The position numbers were made by a program, and so were the translations under genes. A stretch of DNA of 64,000 bases from Accumulibacter sp. (GTDB taxonomy: Bacteria; Pseudomonadota; Gammaproteobacteria; Burkholderiales; Rhodocyclaceae). This document shows, in pieces, positions 7,771 to 17,062 of the stretch; positions within the stretch are counted from its first letter, which is position 1; each line of letters begins with the position of its first letter. The stretch lies in the NCBI RefSeq assembly GCF_036625195.1, contig NZ_JAZKUG010000001.1:2108001-2172000 (forward strand), written 5' to 3'. The notes below the pieces were generated by a model. The model saw nothing but the letters and a program-made list of their open reading frames with translations, searched no databases and was not told the DNA's origin.

Positions 7771-9291
7771 TCAGGCGGCGACGACGGGGATCTTGCCGAT
7801 CCTCGTCTGCCATTCCCGTGGTCCTGTCTCGTGCACCGACTCTCCCGTCGAATCGACCGCCACGGTCACCGGCATGTCCCTGACCTCGAATTCGTAGATC
7901 GCTTCCATGCCGAGGTCGGCAAAGCCCACCACCTTCGCTGTCCGGATCGCCTTGGCGACCAGGTAGGCGGCGCCACCGACGGCCATCAGGTAGGCCGAGC
8001 GGTGCTTGCGTATCGCGGCGATCGCCGTCGGCCCACGCTCGGCCTTGCCGACCATCGAGATCAGGCCGGTCTCGGCGAGCATCATCTCGGTGAACTTGTC
8101 CATGCGCGTCGCGGTTGTCGGGCCGGCCGGGCCAACGGCCTCATCGCGCACCGGATCGACCGGTCCGACGTAGTAGATGACGCGGTTGGTGAAGTCCACC
8201 GGCAGCGTCTCGCCACGCGCCAGCATGTCCTGGATGCGTTTGTGAGCCGCGTCACGGCCGGTCAGCATGCGGCCGTTCAGCAGCAGGGTCTGGCCCGGCT
8301 TCCAGGCGGCGACTTCCGCCGGTGTCAGCGTGTCGAGGTTGACCCGCGTCGAAGTCTCGCTGCTGGGCGTCCAGTTCACCTTCGGCCATTGATCGAGATC
8401 AGGAGGCGTCAGCACCGCCGGACCGGAGCCGTCGAGGTGGAAGTGTGCGTGGCGCGTCGCCGCGCAGTTCGGAATCATCGCCACCGGCAGGCTGGCGGCA
8501 TGCGTCGGATAATCGAGAATCTTGACGTCGAGGACCGTGGTCAGGCCGCCCAGGCCCTGCGCACCGATCCCCAGCGCGTTGACCTTCTCGTACAGTTCCA
8601 GGCGCAACTCCTCGACACGGTTGCTGGCTCCGCGGGCGATCAGTTCGTGCATGTCGACCGGTGCCATCAGCGATTCCTTCGCGAGCAGCATGGCTTTCTC
8701 GGGAGTGCCACCGATGCCGATGCCGAGGATGCCCGGTGGACACCAGCCGGCGCCCATCGTCGGCACCGTCTTGAGAACCCAATCGACGATCGAGTCCGAC
8801 GGGTTGAGGGCGTAGAACTTGGACTTGTTCTCCGAGCCACCGCCCTTGGCAGCGCAGATGACCTCGACATGGTGACCGGGGACGATCTCGAAATGGACGA
8901 CCGCCGGCGTGTTGTCACGCGAGTTCCGGCGCGTACCCGCCGGGTCGAGCAGGACCGATGCACGCAGCTTGTTGTCCGGGTGGTCGTAGGCGCGGCGGAC
9001 TCCCTCGTCGCACATCTCCTGCAGCGACAGCCTGGCGTCCCAGCGGACATCCATGCCCACCTTGAGAAAGATCACCGCGATTCCCGTGTCCTGGCAGATC
9101 GGACGGTGGCCTTCGGCGCACATGCGGCTGTTGGTGAGGATCTGGGCGATCGCGTCGCGCGCCGCCGGGCTCTGCTCACGCTCGTAAGCGGCGCCCAAGG
9201 CCTTGATGTAGTCGAGGGGATGATAGTAGCTGATGTACTGGAATGCGTCGGCAACGCTCTGGATGAAGTCTTCCTGCTTGATCGTGGTCAT
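7771..9291 (-). CDS. Class I (4Fe-4S) fumarate hydratase
   Basis: The 506-residue enzyme interconverts fumarate and malate in the TCA cycle. It is the oxygen-sensitive iron-sulfur type: three cysteines that would ligate the cluster are Cys66 (CQDTG), Cys184 (GWCPPG) and Cys276 (PNCAATRH). Other family landmarks are KGGGSENKS and VGPAGPTTATRMDKF. The start MTTIKQEDFIQ (ATG 9289-9291) follows a GAGAGAAG ribosome site; an open extension upstream lacks similarity. It lies 61 bases downstream of the UPF0114 gene and may be cotranscribed with it. Confidence 0.95.
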   Translation of the reverse strand: MTTIKQEDFIQSVADAFQYISYYHPLDYIKALGAAYEREQSPAARDAIAQILTNSRMCAEGHRPICQDTGIAVIFLKVGMDVRWDARLSLQEMCDEGVRRAYDHPDNKLRASVLLDPAGTRRNSRDNTPAVVHFEIVPGHHVEVICAAKGGGSENKSKFYALNPSDSIVDWVLKTVPTMGAGWCPPGILGIGIGGTPEKAMLLAKESLMAPVDMHELIARGASNRVEELRLELYEKVNALGIGAQGLGGLTTVLDVKILDYPTHAASLPVAMIPNCAATRHAHFHLDGSGPAVLTPPDLDQWPKVNWTPSSETSTRVNLDTLTPAEVAAWKPGQTLLLNGRMLTGRDAAHKRIQDMLARGETLPVDFTNRVIYYVGPVDPVRDEAVGPAGPTTATRMDKFTEMMLAETGLISMVGKAERGPTAIAAIRKHRSAYLMAVGGAAYLVAKAIRTAKVVGFADLGMEAIYEFEVRDMPVTVAVDSTGESVHETGPREWQTRIGKIPVVAA

Positions 9292-9352
9292 TTGAGCTTC
9301 TCTCTCGGTGAATGGCAGCGTGCTTGCTGCTGCTGCGGATGTCGGTTCACTC

Positions 9353-9910
9353 TTAGTGACGCGGGCCATGGGACGGTTTGCCCAGCGCCACCGTCGTCGT
9401 CATGAGCCGGTCGACCCACGCCATCGCCAGCGCCGAAAGCAGGAAGACGACATGGATCACGACCTGCCACTTGATCGTGTGCTCGCTCATGTTCTCGGCG
9501 TTGATGAAGGTCTTCAGCAGGTGGATCGAGGAGATGCCGATGATCGCCGTCGACAGTTTGATCTTCAGCACGCCCGCATTGACGTGCGACAGCCATTCGG
9601 GCTGGTCCGGGTGACCTTCGAGATCGAGTCGGGAGACGAAGGTCTCGTAACCGCCGATGATGACCATGATCAGCAGGTTGGCGATCATGACCACGTCGAT
9701 CAGACCGAGGACGACGAGCATGACCTCGGTCTCGGTGATGCGCGTGCTGCTGAAGAACAGGTTGTGGATCAGGTGCCAGAGTTCGAGCATGAACAGGTAC
9801 ACGTAGGCACACTGGGCGATGATCAGGCCGAGGTAGAGCGGTGCCTGCAGCCAGCGGCTCCAGAAGATGAACGTTTCGAGGCGGTCGATGGTCGGTTTGA
9901 GGGCACTCAT
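9353..9910 (-). CDS. UPF0114 (YqhA, TIGR00645) membrane protein
   Basis: A 185-residue inner-membrane protein with about four hydrophobic segments (approximate residues 24-46, 65-90, 115-135 and 150-168). The sequence FIFWSRWLQAPLYLGLI near the N-terminus and HVNAGVLKIKLSTAIIGISSIHLLKTFI are hallmarks of the UPF0114/YqhA family. The function is unknown. The start ATG has a weak upstream ribosome site. It is divergent from acs and upstream of the fumarase gene on the same strand. Confidence 0.9.
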   Translation of the reverse strand: MSALKPTIDRLETFIFWSRWLQAPLYLGLIIAQCAYVYLFMLELWHLIHNLFFSSTRITETEVMLVVLGLIDVVMIANLLIMVIIGGYETFVSRLDLEGHPDQPEWLSHVNAGVLKIKLSTAIIGISSIHLLKTFINAENMSEHTIKWQVVIHVVFLLSALAMAWVDRLMTTTVALGKPSHGPRH

Positions 9911-9941
9911 GAGCTTGCCAGGGGGGTGATCGGGATGCCGG

Positions 9942-9950
9942 ATTCTAGCA
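9942..9950 (-). promoter_or_regulatory. Extended -10 element for the UPF0114 gene
   Basis: On the minus strand this reads TGCTAGAAT, identical to the element upstream of yebC. It lies about 32 bases upstream of the UPF0114 start. No clear -35 is visible. Confidence 0.45.
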
Positions 9951-10162
9951 CCAAAGATTGACCCTTTTGCCGCATGCGGGGAATCGCCGCCGTGTAAGTG
10001 GGATGTAAGATTTCCGGCGTCTAATCAGCTGCGATTGGCGTTTCTGCAGGCAGCCACGGGGGTGAGGCCGTGCGTCGCGGTTGCTGGCGCGTCGTGCTCC
10101 GGCGACGTCATTGTCTGTGTTCGAGTCGTCTGTCGTTCACCATAAATCAGAGGAGATGGAAC

Positions 10163-12127
10163 ATGTCACTGAACGAGGCCGTAAACTTCTTCGCGCCCTC
10201 CGCCGAGTTCGTCAACCAGGCGACCATTTCCGGCATGGACGCCTACAAGGCGCTTTGTGCCGAGGCCGAAAAGGACTACACCGGTTACTGGGCCAGGCTG
10301 GCGCGCGAACACCTCTCCTGGAAGAAGCCGTTCACGCAGGTTCTCGACGAGTCCAACGCCCCCTTCTTCAAGTGGTTCGCCGATGGCACGCTGAACGCCT
10401 CATACAACTGCCTTGACCGCAACGTCGAAGCCGGTCTTGGCGACAAGGTGGCGATCGTCTTCGAGGCCGACGACGGCGCCGTGACGAGGGTCACCTACCG
10501 CCAGTTGCTGGCGCAGGTCAGCCGGTTCGCCAACGGCCTGCGCGCGCGCGGCATCAAGAAGGGTGACCGCGTCCTCATCTACATGTCGATGGGTGTCGAG
10601 GGAATCGTCGCCATGCAGGCCTGCGCGCGCATCGGTGCGATCCACTCGGTCGTGTTTGGTGGCTTCTCGGCGCAGTCGGTCCGTGATCGCATCAACGACG
10701 CCGGTGCCGTGGCGGTGATCACCGCCGACGAGCAATGCCGCGGCGGTAAGAATCCGCCGCTCAAGCCGGCCGTCGACGAGGCCATCGCCCTGGGCGGCTG
10801 CGAGTCGATCCGGGACGTGATCGTCTTTCGCCGCACCGGCGGCGCCTGCAACATGGTTGCCGGCCGCGACATCTGGTGGCACGACGTCATCGCCGGGCAG
10901 TCCGATGTCTGCGAGCCGGAGTGGGTCGAGGCCGAGCACCCGCTGTTCCTGCTCTATACCTCGGGTTCGACCGGCAAACCGAAAGGCGTGCAGCATTCGA
11001 CCGGCGGCTACCTGCTGCACGCCATCGTGACGACCAAGTGGACCTTCGACCTGAAGCCCGACGACCTCTTCTGGTGTACGGCCGACATCGGCTGGGTCAC
11101 CGGTCACACCTACATCGCCTATGGCCCGCTGGCCTGTGGCGGGACCGAGATGGTCTTCGAGGGCATTCCGACCTATCCCGATGCCGGTCGCTTCTGGAAG
11201 ATGATCCAGGAGCACCGGGTCAGCATCTTCTACACCGCGCCGACCGCCATCCGCTCGCTGGTCAAGGCTGCCGACACGAATCCGGCGGTCGCTCCAACGC
11301 AGTACGATCTGTCGTCGCTGCGCCTGCTCGGCACGGTCGGCGAACCGATCAATCCGGCAGCCTGGCAGTGGTACTACGACAGTGTCGGCGGTGGTCGCTG
11401 CCCGATCGTCGACACCTTCTGGCAGACCGAGACCGGCGGCCACATGATCACGCCGCTGCCCGGCGTCACGCCGCTGGTGCCCGGTTCCTGCACCCTGCCT
11501 TTCCCGGGTATCCAGGCGGCGGTGGTCGATGAGACCGGTACCGAGCTCGACTGGGGCAAGGGCGGCATGCTCGTCGTCAAGCGGCCGTGGCCGTCGATGA
11601 TCCGCACCATCTGGGGCGATCCCGAGCGCTTCAAGAAGTCGTACTATCCGGACGATTTCGCCGGCAAGCTCTACCTCGCCGGCGACGGGTCGATCCGCGA
11701 CCTCAACACCGGCTACTTCACCATCACCGGCCGCATCGACGACGTGCTGAACGTCTCCGGTCACCGCATGGGCACCATGGAGATCGAGTCGGCGCTGGTG
11801 TCGCATCCGATGGTGGCCGAAGCGGCGGTGGTGGGTCGTCCCGACGATCTGACCGGGGAGGCCATCTGCGCCTTCGTCGTTCTCAAGGGCCCGCGCCCGA
11901 CTGGTGAAGCAGCGAAGAAGATGGTCAAGGAGTTGCAGGACCATGTCGGACGCGAGATCGGCCCGATTGCCAAGCCGAAGGATCTGCGCTTTGGCGAGAA
12001 CCTGCCGAAGACCCGTTCCGGCAAGATCATGCGGCGCCTGCTGCGTTCGCTGGCCAAGGGTGACACGGTTGCGCAGGACGTCTCGACGCTGGAAAACCCG
12101 GCGATCCTCGAGCAGTTGCGCGGCTGA
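10163..12127 (+). CDS. acs: Acetyl-CoA synthetase
   Basis: The 654-residue enzyme makes acetyl-CoA from acetate, ATP and CoA through acetyl-AMP. Adenylation motifs are present: LYTSGSTGKPKGVQH (about residue 262), the WWWxT-like region read here as DTFWQTETGG, GDGSIRDLNTGYFTITGR with the hinge Asp, and the C-terminal PKTRSGKIMRR with the lysine that is acetylated by Pat-type enzymes. The start at 10163 follows an AGAGGAGA ribosome site; the longer upstream reading has no similarity. The following genes (DUF294 protein, exonuclease, symporter) form an acetate block. A hairpin follows the stop codon. Confidence 0.96.
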   Translation: MSLNEAVNFFAPSAEFVNQATISGMDAYKALCAEAEKDYTGYWARLAREHLSWKKPFTQVLDESNAPFFKWFADGTLNASYNCLDRNVEAGLGDKVAIVFEADDGAVTRVTYRQLLAQVSRFANGLRARGIKKGDRVLIYMSMGVEGIVAMQACARIGAIHSVVFGGFSAQSVRDRINDAGAVAVITADEQCRGGKNPPLKPAVDEAIALGGCESIRDVIVFRRTGGACNMVAGRDIWWHDVIAGQSDVCEPEWVEAEHPLFLLYTSGSTGKPKGVQHSTGGYLLHAIVTTKWTFDLKPDDLFWCTADIGWVTGHTYIAYGPLACGGTEMVFEGIPTYPDAGRFWKMIQEHRVSIFYTAPTAIRSLVKAADTNPAVAPTQYDLSSLRLLGTVGEPINPAAWQWYYDSVGGGRCPIVDTFWQTETGGHMITPLPGVTPLVPGSCTLPFPGIQAAVVDETGTELDWGKGGMLVVKRPWPSMIRTIWGDPERFKKSYYPDDFAGKLYLAGDGSIRDLNTGYFTITGRIDDVLNVSGHRMGTMEIESALVSHPMVAEAAVVGRPDDLTGEAICAFVVLKGPRPTGEAAKKMVKELQDHVGREIGPIAKPKDLRFGENLPKTRSGKIMRRLLRSLAKGDTVAQDVSTLENPAILEQLRG

Positions 12128-12160
12128 GCGAGCGGGGCTGCGCAGCAAGGCTGCCGGCGG

Positions 12161-12192
12161 TGGCGGAGAGTGGCGGTTGCCGCTCTCCGCCA
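12161..12192 (+). terminator. Hairpin after acs
   Basis: Arms of 14 bases (12161-12174 and 12179-12192, starting TGGCGGAGAGTGGC) have one G-T mismatch and a GGTT loop. The hairpin begins 34 bases after the acs stop codon. There is no T-tract, so it could be a terminator or an mRNA-stabilising hairpin that limits readthrough into the next gene. Confidence 0.6.
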
Positions 12193-12314
12193 GCGAAGCC
12201 TGAACGGGCCGGGTGCTGTTCGGGCCCTGGACCCGAAGCGGCGGCCGCGAAGCGGGTATGCCCAGCCGGTGCCAACGGTGCCGGCCGTTTCATTCGTGCC
12301 GATCAAGGAGCAGC

Positions 12315-14225
12315 ATGAGCACCAGTGCGGTCGACACGCTCATTTCTGCGTGCATTCGGTTCCTGCAGGCTTACCCGCCCTTCGAGCAGATGCAGGCGGA
12401 GGCACTGCGCTTCCTTGCCGAGCGTGTCCGGCTCCAGCACTACCCGAAGGGTGCGCGCATCCTGTCGACCGAGATGGGTGTCGCGCCCGCCCTGTACATC
12501 ATCCACCGTGGACGGGTGCGGGCGAAATCCACCGTCGGCCTCGGCAGCGGCGAAACGACGTTGTCGACGCTCGGCCCCGGACAGGCGTTCGCCATCGGCG
12601 CCCTGATGGCGCAGAGGCCGACCTTCGGCTCCTACGAGGCGGTCGACGAGGTCTTCTGCTATGAGCTGCCAGCGGACGACTTCTTTGCCTTGACGCAGAA
12701 GAGTTCGGCCTTCAACCTGTTCTGTACGCAGCACATCGCCGGCCTCCTCAAGCAGTCGCAGCAGCAACTGCAATTGCAGTTCGCGCAGCGCGCCGCCGAG
12801 CAGAAGACGATGAACTCGCCACTTGCGGCAGTCGTCAAGCGGGAAGCCGTTGCGGTGCCGACCACCGCATCGATTCGCGAAGTCGTCGAACTGATGGCCG
12901 AGCGGCACCTCGGTTCGATGGTCGTGGTCGACGAACAGGAAGTGCCGGTTGGCATTTTCACCCTCTCCGACGTCCTCAAGCGCATCGTTCTTCCCGGCGC
13001 GTCACTCACGCAGCCGATCGCGAGCGTCATGTCGCCGGCGCCGGCTACCCTGCCGCTGGCGGCGAATGCGCACGATGCGGCCCTGTTGATGGCGATGCGG
13101 GGGATTCGCCATGTGCTTGCGGTCGACGAGGGCGGTCGCCTGCGCGGCGTGGTTTCGGAGCGCGATCTGTTCAAGCTGCAGGGAGCGGGGTTGCGGCAGA
13201 TTCGACATGCGATCGATGCTGCAAACAGCGTCGAGGTGTTGCAGCACGCGCGCCGCGATGTGCGGCAATTGTCCTTGACGATGCTCGCCGAGGGCGTCGG
13301 CGCGGCGGAGATCACGCAGTTCATCTCCACCCTCAACGACACCGTGACGCGCCGCATCATCGAGCTGAATCTCGAACGGCACGATCTCTATGGCATCGAC
13401 TGGGCCTGGTTGTCCTTCGGGTCCGAAGGGCGGGATGAGCAGACCTTCACCACCGATCAGGACAACGGGATCGTTTTCATCTGCACCGACATCATGGATC
13501 GCGAATTGACCCAGTTGCGCTTCCTCGATTTTGCGCGCGATGTCAACGCGGATCTGGATCGCTGTGGATTTCCGCTGTGCAAGGGCAACATCATGGCGAG
13601 CAACCCGGACCTCTGCCTGACCCTCGAGGAGTGGGAGGAACGGTTCGCGCGCTGGGTTCGGATGCCGGAGCCTCAGGCCTTGCTCAACGCAACGATCTTC
13701 TTCGACTTCCGTCCGCTCTTCGGCCGCTTCAATCTCGCCCACAGGCTGCGACTGGAGCTGTTCCGGCAGACGCGTGGCAATCCGCTGTTCCTGCGCATGC
13801 TGGCCGAGAATGCACTGAGCGTGGCGCCACCTCTCGGACGGATCCGCGACTTCGTCACCAGCACCGACCCGGAGCATCCGGGCACCATCGACCTGAAGAC
13901 CTATGGCGTCCGTCTGTTCACCGATGCGGCGCGTGTCTTTGCTCTGGCGAATGCGGTCGAGGCGACCAACACCGTGCAACGGCTCCGGCGTGCCGGTGCC
14001 GTGATGAACATCGGCACTGACGATCTGGCGGCCAGCATCGAGGGCTTCAATTTCATCCAGCTTCTGCGGCTGCGTCATCAGCATTTCGAGCAGGAGCACG
14101 GGCGACCGGGCGACAACCTGATCCGGCCGGACGATCTGAACGAGATCGAACGGCGCGTCCTGAAGGAGGCCTTCCGTCAGGCGCGCAAGCTGCAGGCTCG
14201 CCTCAAGCTTGATTACCAACTCTGA
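12315..14225 (+). CDS. cNMP-binding / CBS pair / DUF294 nucleotidyltransferase-like protein
   Basis: A 636-residue cytoplasmic protein with four modules in order: a cyclic-nucleotide-binding-like domain (about residues 10-130), two CBS repeats (about 165-285; HLGSMVVVDEQEVPVGIFTLSDVL and the later GVVSERDLFKLQG), a DUF294 nucleotidyltransferase-like domain (FGSEGRDEQTFTTDQDNGI, about 375-395), and a DUF294 C-terminal domain. The GSxGRxEQ...TDQDNG motif resembles the GlnD/GlnE active site, which suggests nucleotide transfer or sensing. Together with the exonuclease-like gene 2 bases downstream and the symporter, it probably regulates solute (acetate) uptake. The start at 12315 follows AAGGAG. 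Confidence 0.9.
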   Translation: MSTSAVDTLISACIRFLQAYPPFEQMQAEALRFLAERVRLQHYPKGARILSTEMGVAPALYIIHRGRVRAKSTVGLGSGETTLSTLGPGQAFAIGALMAQRPTFGSYEAVDEVFCYELPADDFFALTQKSSAFNLFCTQHIAGLLKQSQQQLQLQFAQRAAEQKTMNSPLAAVVKREAVAVPTTASIREVVELMAERHLGSMVVVDEQEVPVGIFTLSDVLKRIVLPGASLTQPIASVMSPAPATLPLAANAHDAALLMAMRGIRHVLAVDEGGRLRGVVSERDLFKLQGAGLRQIRHAIDAANSVEVLQHARRDVRQLSLTMLAEGVGAAEITQFISTLNDTVTRRIIELNLERHDLYGIDWAWLSFGSEGRDEQTFTTDQDNGIVFICTDIMDRELTQLRFLDFARDVNADLDRCGFPLCKGNIMASNPDLCLTLEEWEERFARWVRMPEPQALLNATIFFDFRPLFGRFNLAHRLRLELFRQTRGNPLFLRMLAENALSVAPPLGRIRDFVTSTDPEHPGTIDLKTYGVRLFTDAARVFALANAVEATNTVQRLRRAGAVMNIGTDDLAASIEGFNFIQLLRLRHQHFEQEHGRPGDNLIRPDDLNEIERRVLKEAFRQARKLQARLKLDYQL

Positions 14226-14227
14226 GC

Positions 14228-14941
14228 ATGAGCTGGTTCTCCCGCCTTCTCGGTGCCCGGAACACTCCCGGTGTGGCCCTGACCGCCCGGCAGGAGCAGC
14301 TTCTGGGCGGCTGGCAGCAGTTGCCCGACGCCGACCTGCGGCGGTCGCATTATCGCTGTCGCTACGTGGTGATCGATGTCGAGGCGAGCAGTGGCGATCC
14401 AGACACGGCCCGTCTGCTTGCTATTGCCGCCGTGGCGGTGATCGATGGCCAGATCTCTTTCCAGGATGCCTGGCGACTGGTGTTGGAAGAACAGGCTGAG
14501 GGGGCGAATCCTGCGTCGTCGCCGGACGTCGCTGCGACCGAGTCGCGGGCGGGCTCGCCGCCGGTCGATGAGTTGATCGCCTTCCTCGGTTTCGTCGGCA
14601 AGGCGCCCATGGTGGCCTACAACGCCCGCTTTGCGAGAAGGCTCTTGCAGAGGACCCTGGCGGAGCATCTCGGTGTGCGGGTGCGACTGCCGTGGCTGGA
14701 TCTGGCGTGGATCCTGCCCGACCTTTTCCGTGAGGTCGATGCCGGCCCTGAGCGGCTCGACCCTTGGCTCGAGCACTTCGGCATCAGCAGCATCCGACGC
14801 CATGAGGCGTTGTCGGATGCCTTTGCCACCGCGCAACTGATGCAGATCGCCGTCGCCCATGCCGCCCGCAAGGGAATCGACACACCGGCCAGCCTGCGCG
14901 AACTGGAGAAGGCGCGCCGGCACATGCATCAGAGCGCCTAG
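14228..14941 (+). CDS. DEDDh exonuclease-like protein lacking one catalytic Asp
   Basis: The 237-residue protein has the fold signature of DnaQ/epsilon-type 3'-5' exonucleases. Exo I reads VVIDVEAS (Asp50, Glu52) and Exo III reads RHEALSDAFAT (His191, Asp196). The Exo II position, normally HNAxFD, reads AYNARFARRLL, so Ala135 replaces the metal-binding Asp; the codon is GCG. The protein may therefore be inactive or have changed chemistry. It lies 2 bases after the DUF294 gene and 12 bases before the symporter gene, an arrangement known for DUF294-exonuclease-symporter sets. A regulatory role is inferred from this context. Confidence 0.82.
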   Translation: MSWFSRLLGARNTPGVALTARQEQLLGGWQQLPDADLRRSHYRCRYVVIDVEASSGDPDTARLLAIAAVAVIDGQISFQDAWRLVLEEQAEGANPASSPDVAATESRAGSPPVDELIAFLGFVGKAPMVAYNARFARRLLQRTLAEHLGVRVRLPWLDLAWILPDLFREVDAGPERLDPWLEHFGISSIRRHEALSDAFATAQLMQIAVAHAARKGIDTPASLRELEKARRHMHQSA

Positions 14942-14953
14942 AGAGGGCCGGCG

Positions 14954-16990
14954 ATGGCCGAGTACATGGTGCGGCTGCGGCGTTACTACGCGTCCTACAC
15001 GGTCGGGTTCTTCGCCTTCGTCCTGATGCTGGCGGTGCTCGAGCGTTACGGCATGCCACCACGCTGGATCGGCTACTCCTTTCTGCTGTTGACGATCTTC
15101 CTGTATGCGACGATCGGTGTCCTGGCGCGGACCACCAGCGTTGCCGAATACTACGTTGCCGGCCGACGCGTGCCGGCCGTGTTCAACGGCATGGCCACAG
15201 GCGCCGACTGGATGAGCTCCGCGTCGTTCATGGGCCTGGCGGGAACCCTGTACCTGTCGGGCCATCAGGGGTTGGCCTACGTCATGGGGTGGACCGGCGG
15301 CTACGTCCTCGTGGCGTTGCTGCTGGCACCCTATCTGCGCCGCTTTGGCCAATACACGATCCCGGACTTTCTTGCTGCCCGCTATGGCGGCAATCCGGCA
15401 CGTGTGGTCGGGGTCCTGGCGACCATCCTGGCATCGTTCGTCTACGTCGTTGCGCAGATCTACGCCGTCGGCCTGATCACCAGCCGTTTCGTCGGCTTGC
15501 AGTTCGAGATCGGTGTCTTCGTCGGTCTGGCCGGCATCCTGGTGTGCTCATTCCTCGGCGGCATGCGTGCCGTGACCTGGACGCAGGTGGCGCAATACGC
15601 GATCCTGATCGTCGCCTACCTGGTTCCGGTGACCATTCTCTCCCACCAGGTGACCGGAGTTCCCTTGGCACAGCTGACCTATGGCGGCGTGCTGCAGCAG
15701 GTGCAGGTGCTGGAGGAGAGAATCTTCGGCGATCCCGGCGAAGTCGAGGCGCGCCGCCTGTTCCGTGAACGTGCCGATGCCTACCACGATCGCATCCTGT
15801 CTCTCCCCGAGTCGCTGGCCGAGGAGCGACGCGAACTGGCGGCCAGGATCAACGCCCTGAAGAATGACAACGCACAGATGCGCGAAATCGTGGCGCTTGA
15901 ACGCGAGCGCCGGGAACTGCCGCGAAACAGCGAAGACGCGCGCAACTACTGGGAGACACACATGCGCCAGGCGGCGCAGCGGGGGGTCGATCCCGATCAT
16001 CACATGACCGCCTATCCAGGACCGGGCGAGTCGGTGAACGAGGTGGCGCGGGCGAATTTCCTGACCCTCGTCTTCTGTCTGATGATCGGTACGGCAGCCT
16101 TGCCGCACGTCCTGACGCGCTATTACACCACGCCCGGCGTTCGCGATGCGCGCCTTTCGGTGTTCTGGTCGCTGCTCTTCATCCTGGCGCTGTACCTGAC
16201 GGCGCCGGCCTATGCGGCCTTCGTCAAGCATGAAATCTACACGCACCTGGTGGGGTCGCCGATCGCGCAACTGCCGCTCTGGGTGAGCTCGTGGGGCAAG
16301 ATCGGCATGGTGTCGATCGAGGACATCAACGGCGACGGTATCGTGCAGCTGGCGGAACTGGTGCTCAACCCGGATGTGATCCTGTTGGCGATGCCGGAGA
16401 TCGCCGGCCTGCCCTACGTCATTTCCGGTCTCGTGGCGGCCGGTGCGCTGGCGGCCGCGCTGTCAACCGCGGACGGCTTGTTGCTGACCATCGCCAGCGC
16501 GCTGTCGCATGACCTGTACTACAAGGTCTTTCGCCCGCAGGCGACGACGCAGTGGCGGTTGGTCGTCTCCAAGTCGTTGCTGCTCGTCGTCGCGGTGCTG
16601 GCAGCCACGGTCGCGTCACAGAAGCCGGCGACGATCCTGTTCATGGTGGCCTGGGCTTTCTCTCTTGCCGGCTCAGCGCTGTTCCCGGCGCTGATCGTCG
16701 GCGTGTTCTGGAAACGGGCGACGCGTGCCGGGGCCGTCAGCGGCATGCTGGTCGGTCTGCTGGTGACGCTCTACTACATGGTCCGCGTGCAGTTCGACTC
16801 GATCCCCTGGCTGCACATCCAGGGCATCGGCATGGAGCCATGGCTCGGGATCCAGTCCACATCGGCTGGCGTCTGGGGCGTCGCTGCCGGCTTCGCGACG
16901 ATCGTCGTCGTCAGCCTGCTGGACAAGCCACCAAGCAAGGAGACGCAGGACTTCGTCGAGAGCGTTCGCTACCCGGAGTTCGACCGCTGA
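14954..16990 (+). CDS. Sodium:solute symporter, VC_2705 subfamily (ActP-like)
   Basis: A 678-residue polytopic inner-membrane carrier of the SSS family, close to acetate permease ActP. Family marks are EYYVAGRRVPAVFNGMATGADWMS, FGQYTIPDFLAARYGG and AGALAAALSTADGLLLTIASALSHD. Between the N- and C-terminal membrane halves lies a charged, coiled-coil-like insertion of about 100 residues (about 250-350). Residues 457-468 (DINGDGIVQLAE) form a textbook EF-hand loop. Small-subunit and DUF294 neighbours match the VC_2705 (TIGR03648) subfamily. The substrate is probably acetate or another short carboxylate, inferred from the acs neighbourhood. Confidence 0.9.
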   Translation: MAEYMVRLRRYYASYTVGFFAFVLMLAVLERYGMPPRWIGYSFLLLTIFLYATIGVLARTTSVAEYYVAGRRVPAVFNGMATGADWMSSASFMGLAGTLYLSGHQGLAYVMGWTGGYVLVALLLAPYLRRFGQYTIPDFLAARYGGNPARVVGVLATILASFVYVVAQIYAVGLITSRFVGLQFEIGVFVGLAGILVCSFLGGMRAVTWTQVAQYAILIVAYLVPVTILSHQVTGVPLAQLTYGGVLQQVQVLEERIFGDPGEVEARRLFRERADAYHDRILSLPESLAEERRELAARINALKNDNAQMREIVALERERRELPRNSEDARNYWETHMRQAAQRGVDPDHHMTAYPGPGESVNEVARANFLTLVFCLMIGTAALPHVLTRYYTTPGVRDARLSVFWSLLFILALYLTAPAYAAFVKHEIYTHLVGSPIAQLPLWVSSWGKIGMVSIEDINGDGIVQLAELVLNPDVILLAMPEIAGLPYVISGLVAAGALAAALSTADGLLLTIASALSHDLYYKVFRPQATTQWRLVVSKSLLLVVAVLAATVASQKPATILFMVAWAFSLAGSALFPALIVGVFWKRATRAGAVSGMLVGLLVTLYYMVRVQFDSIPWLHIQGIGMEPWLGIQSTSAGVWGVAAGFATIVVVSLLDKPPSKETQDFVESVRYPEFDR

Positions 16991-17062
16991 TGGGGCGGTG
17001 GCCGAGGGCTGGGAGAACCTCTGCCTGTGGTCGGCAGGGCGGCTGGTGCCTGGTGGGCGACG

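Noticed and set aside
10400..12148. 582-residue minus-strand open frame opposite acs
   Set aside because: Shadow of acs codon bias; no family similarity.
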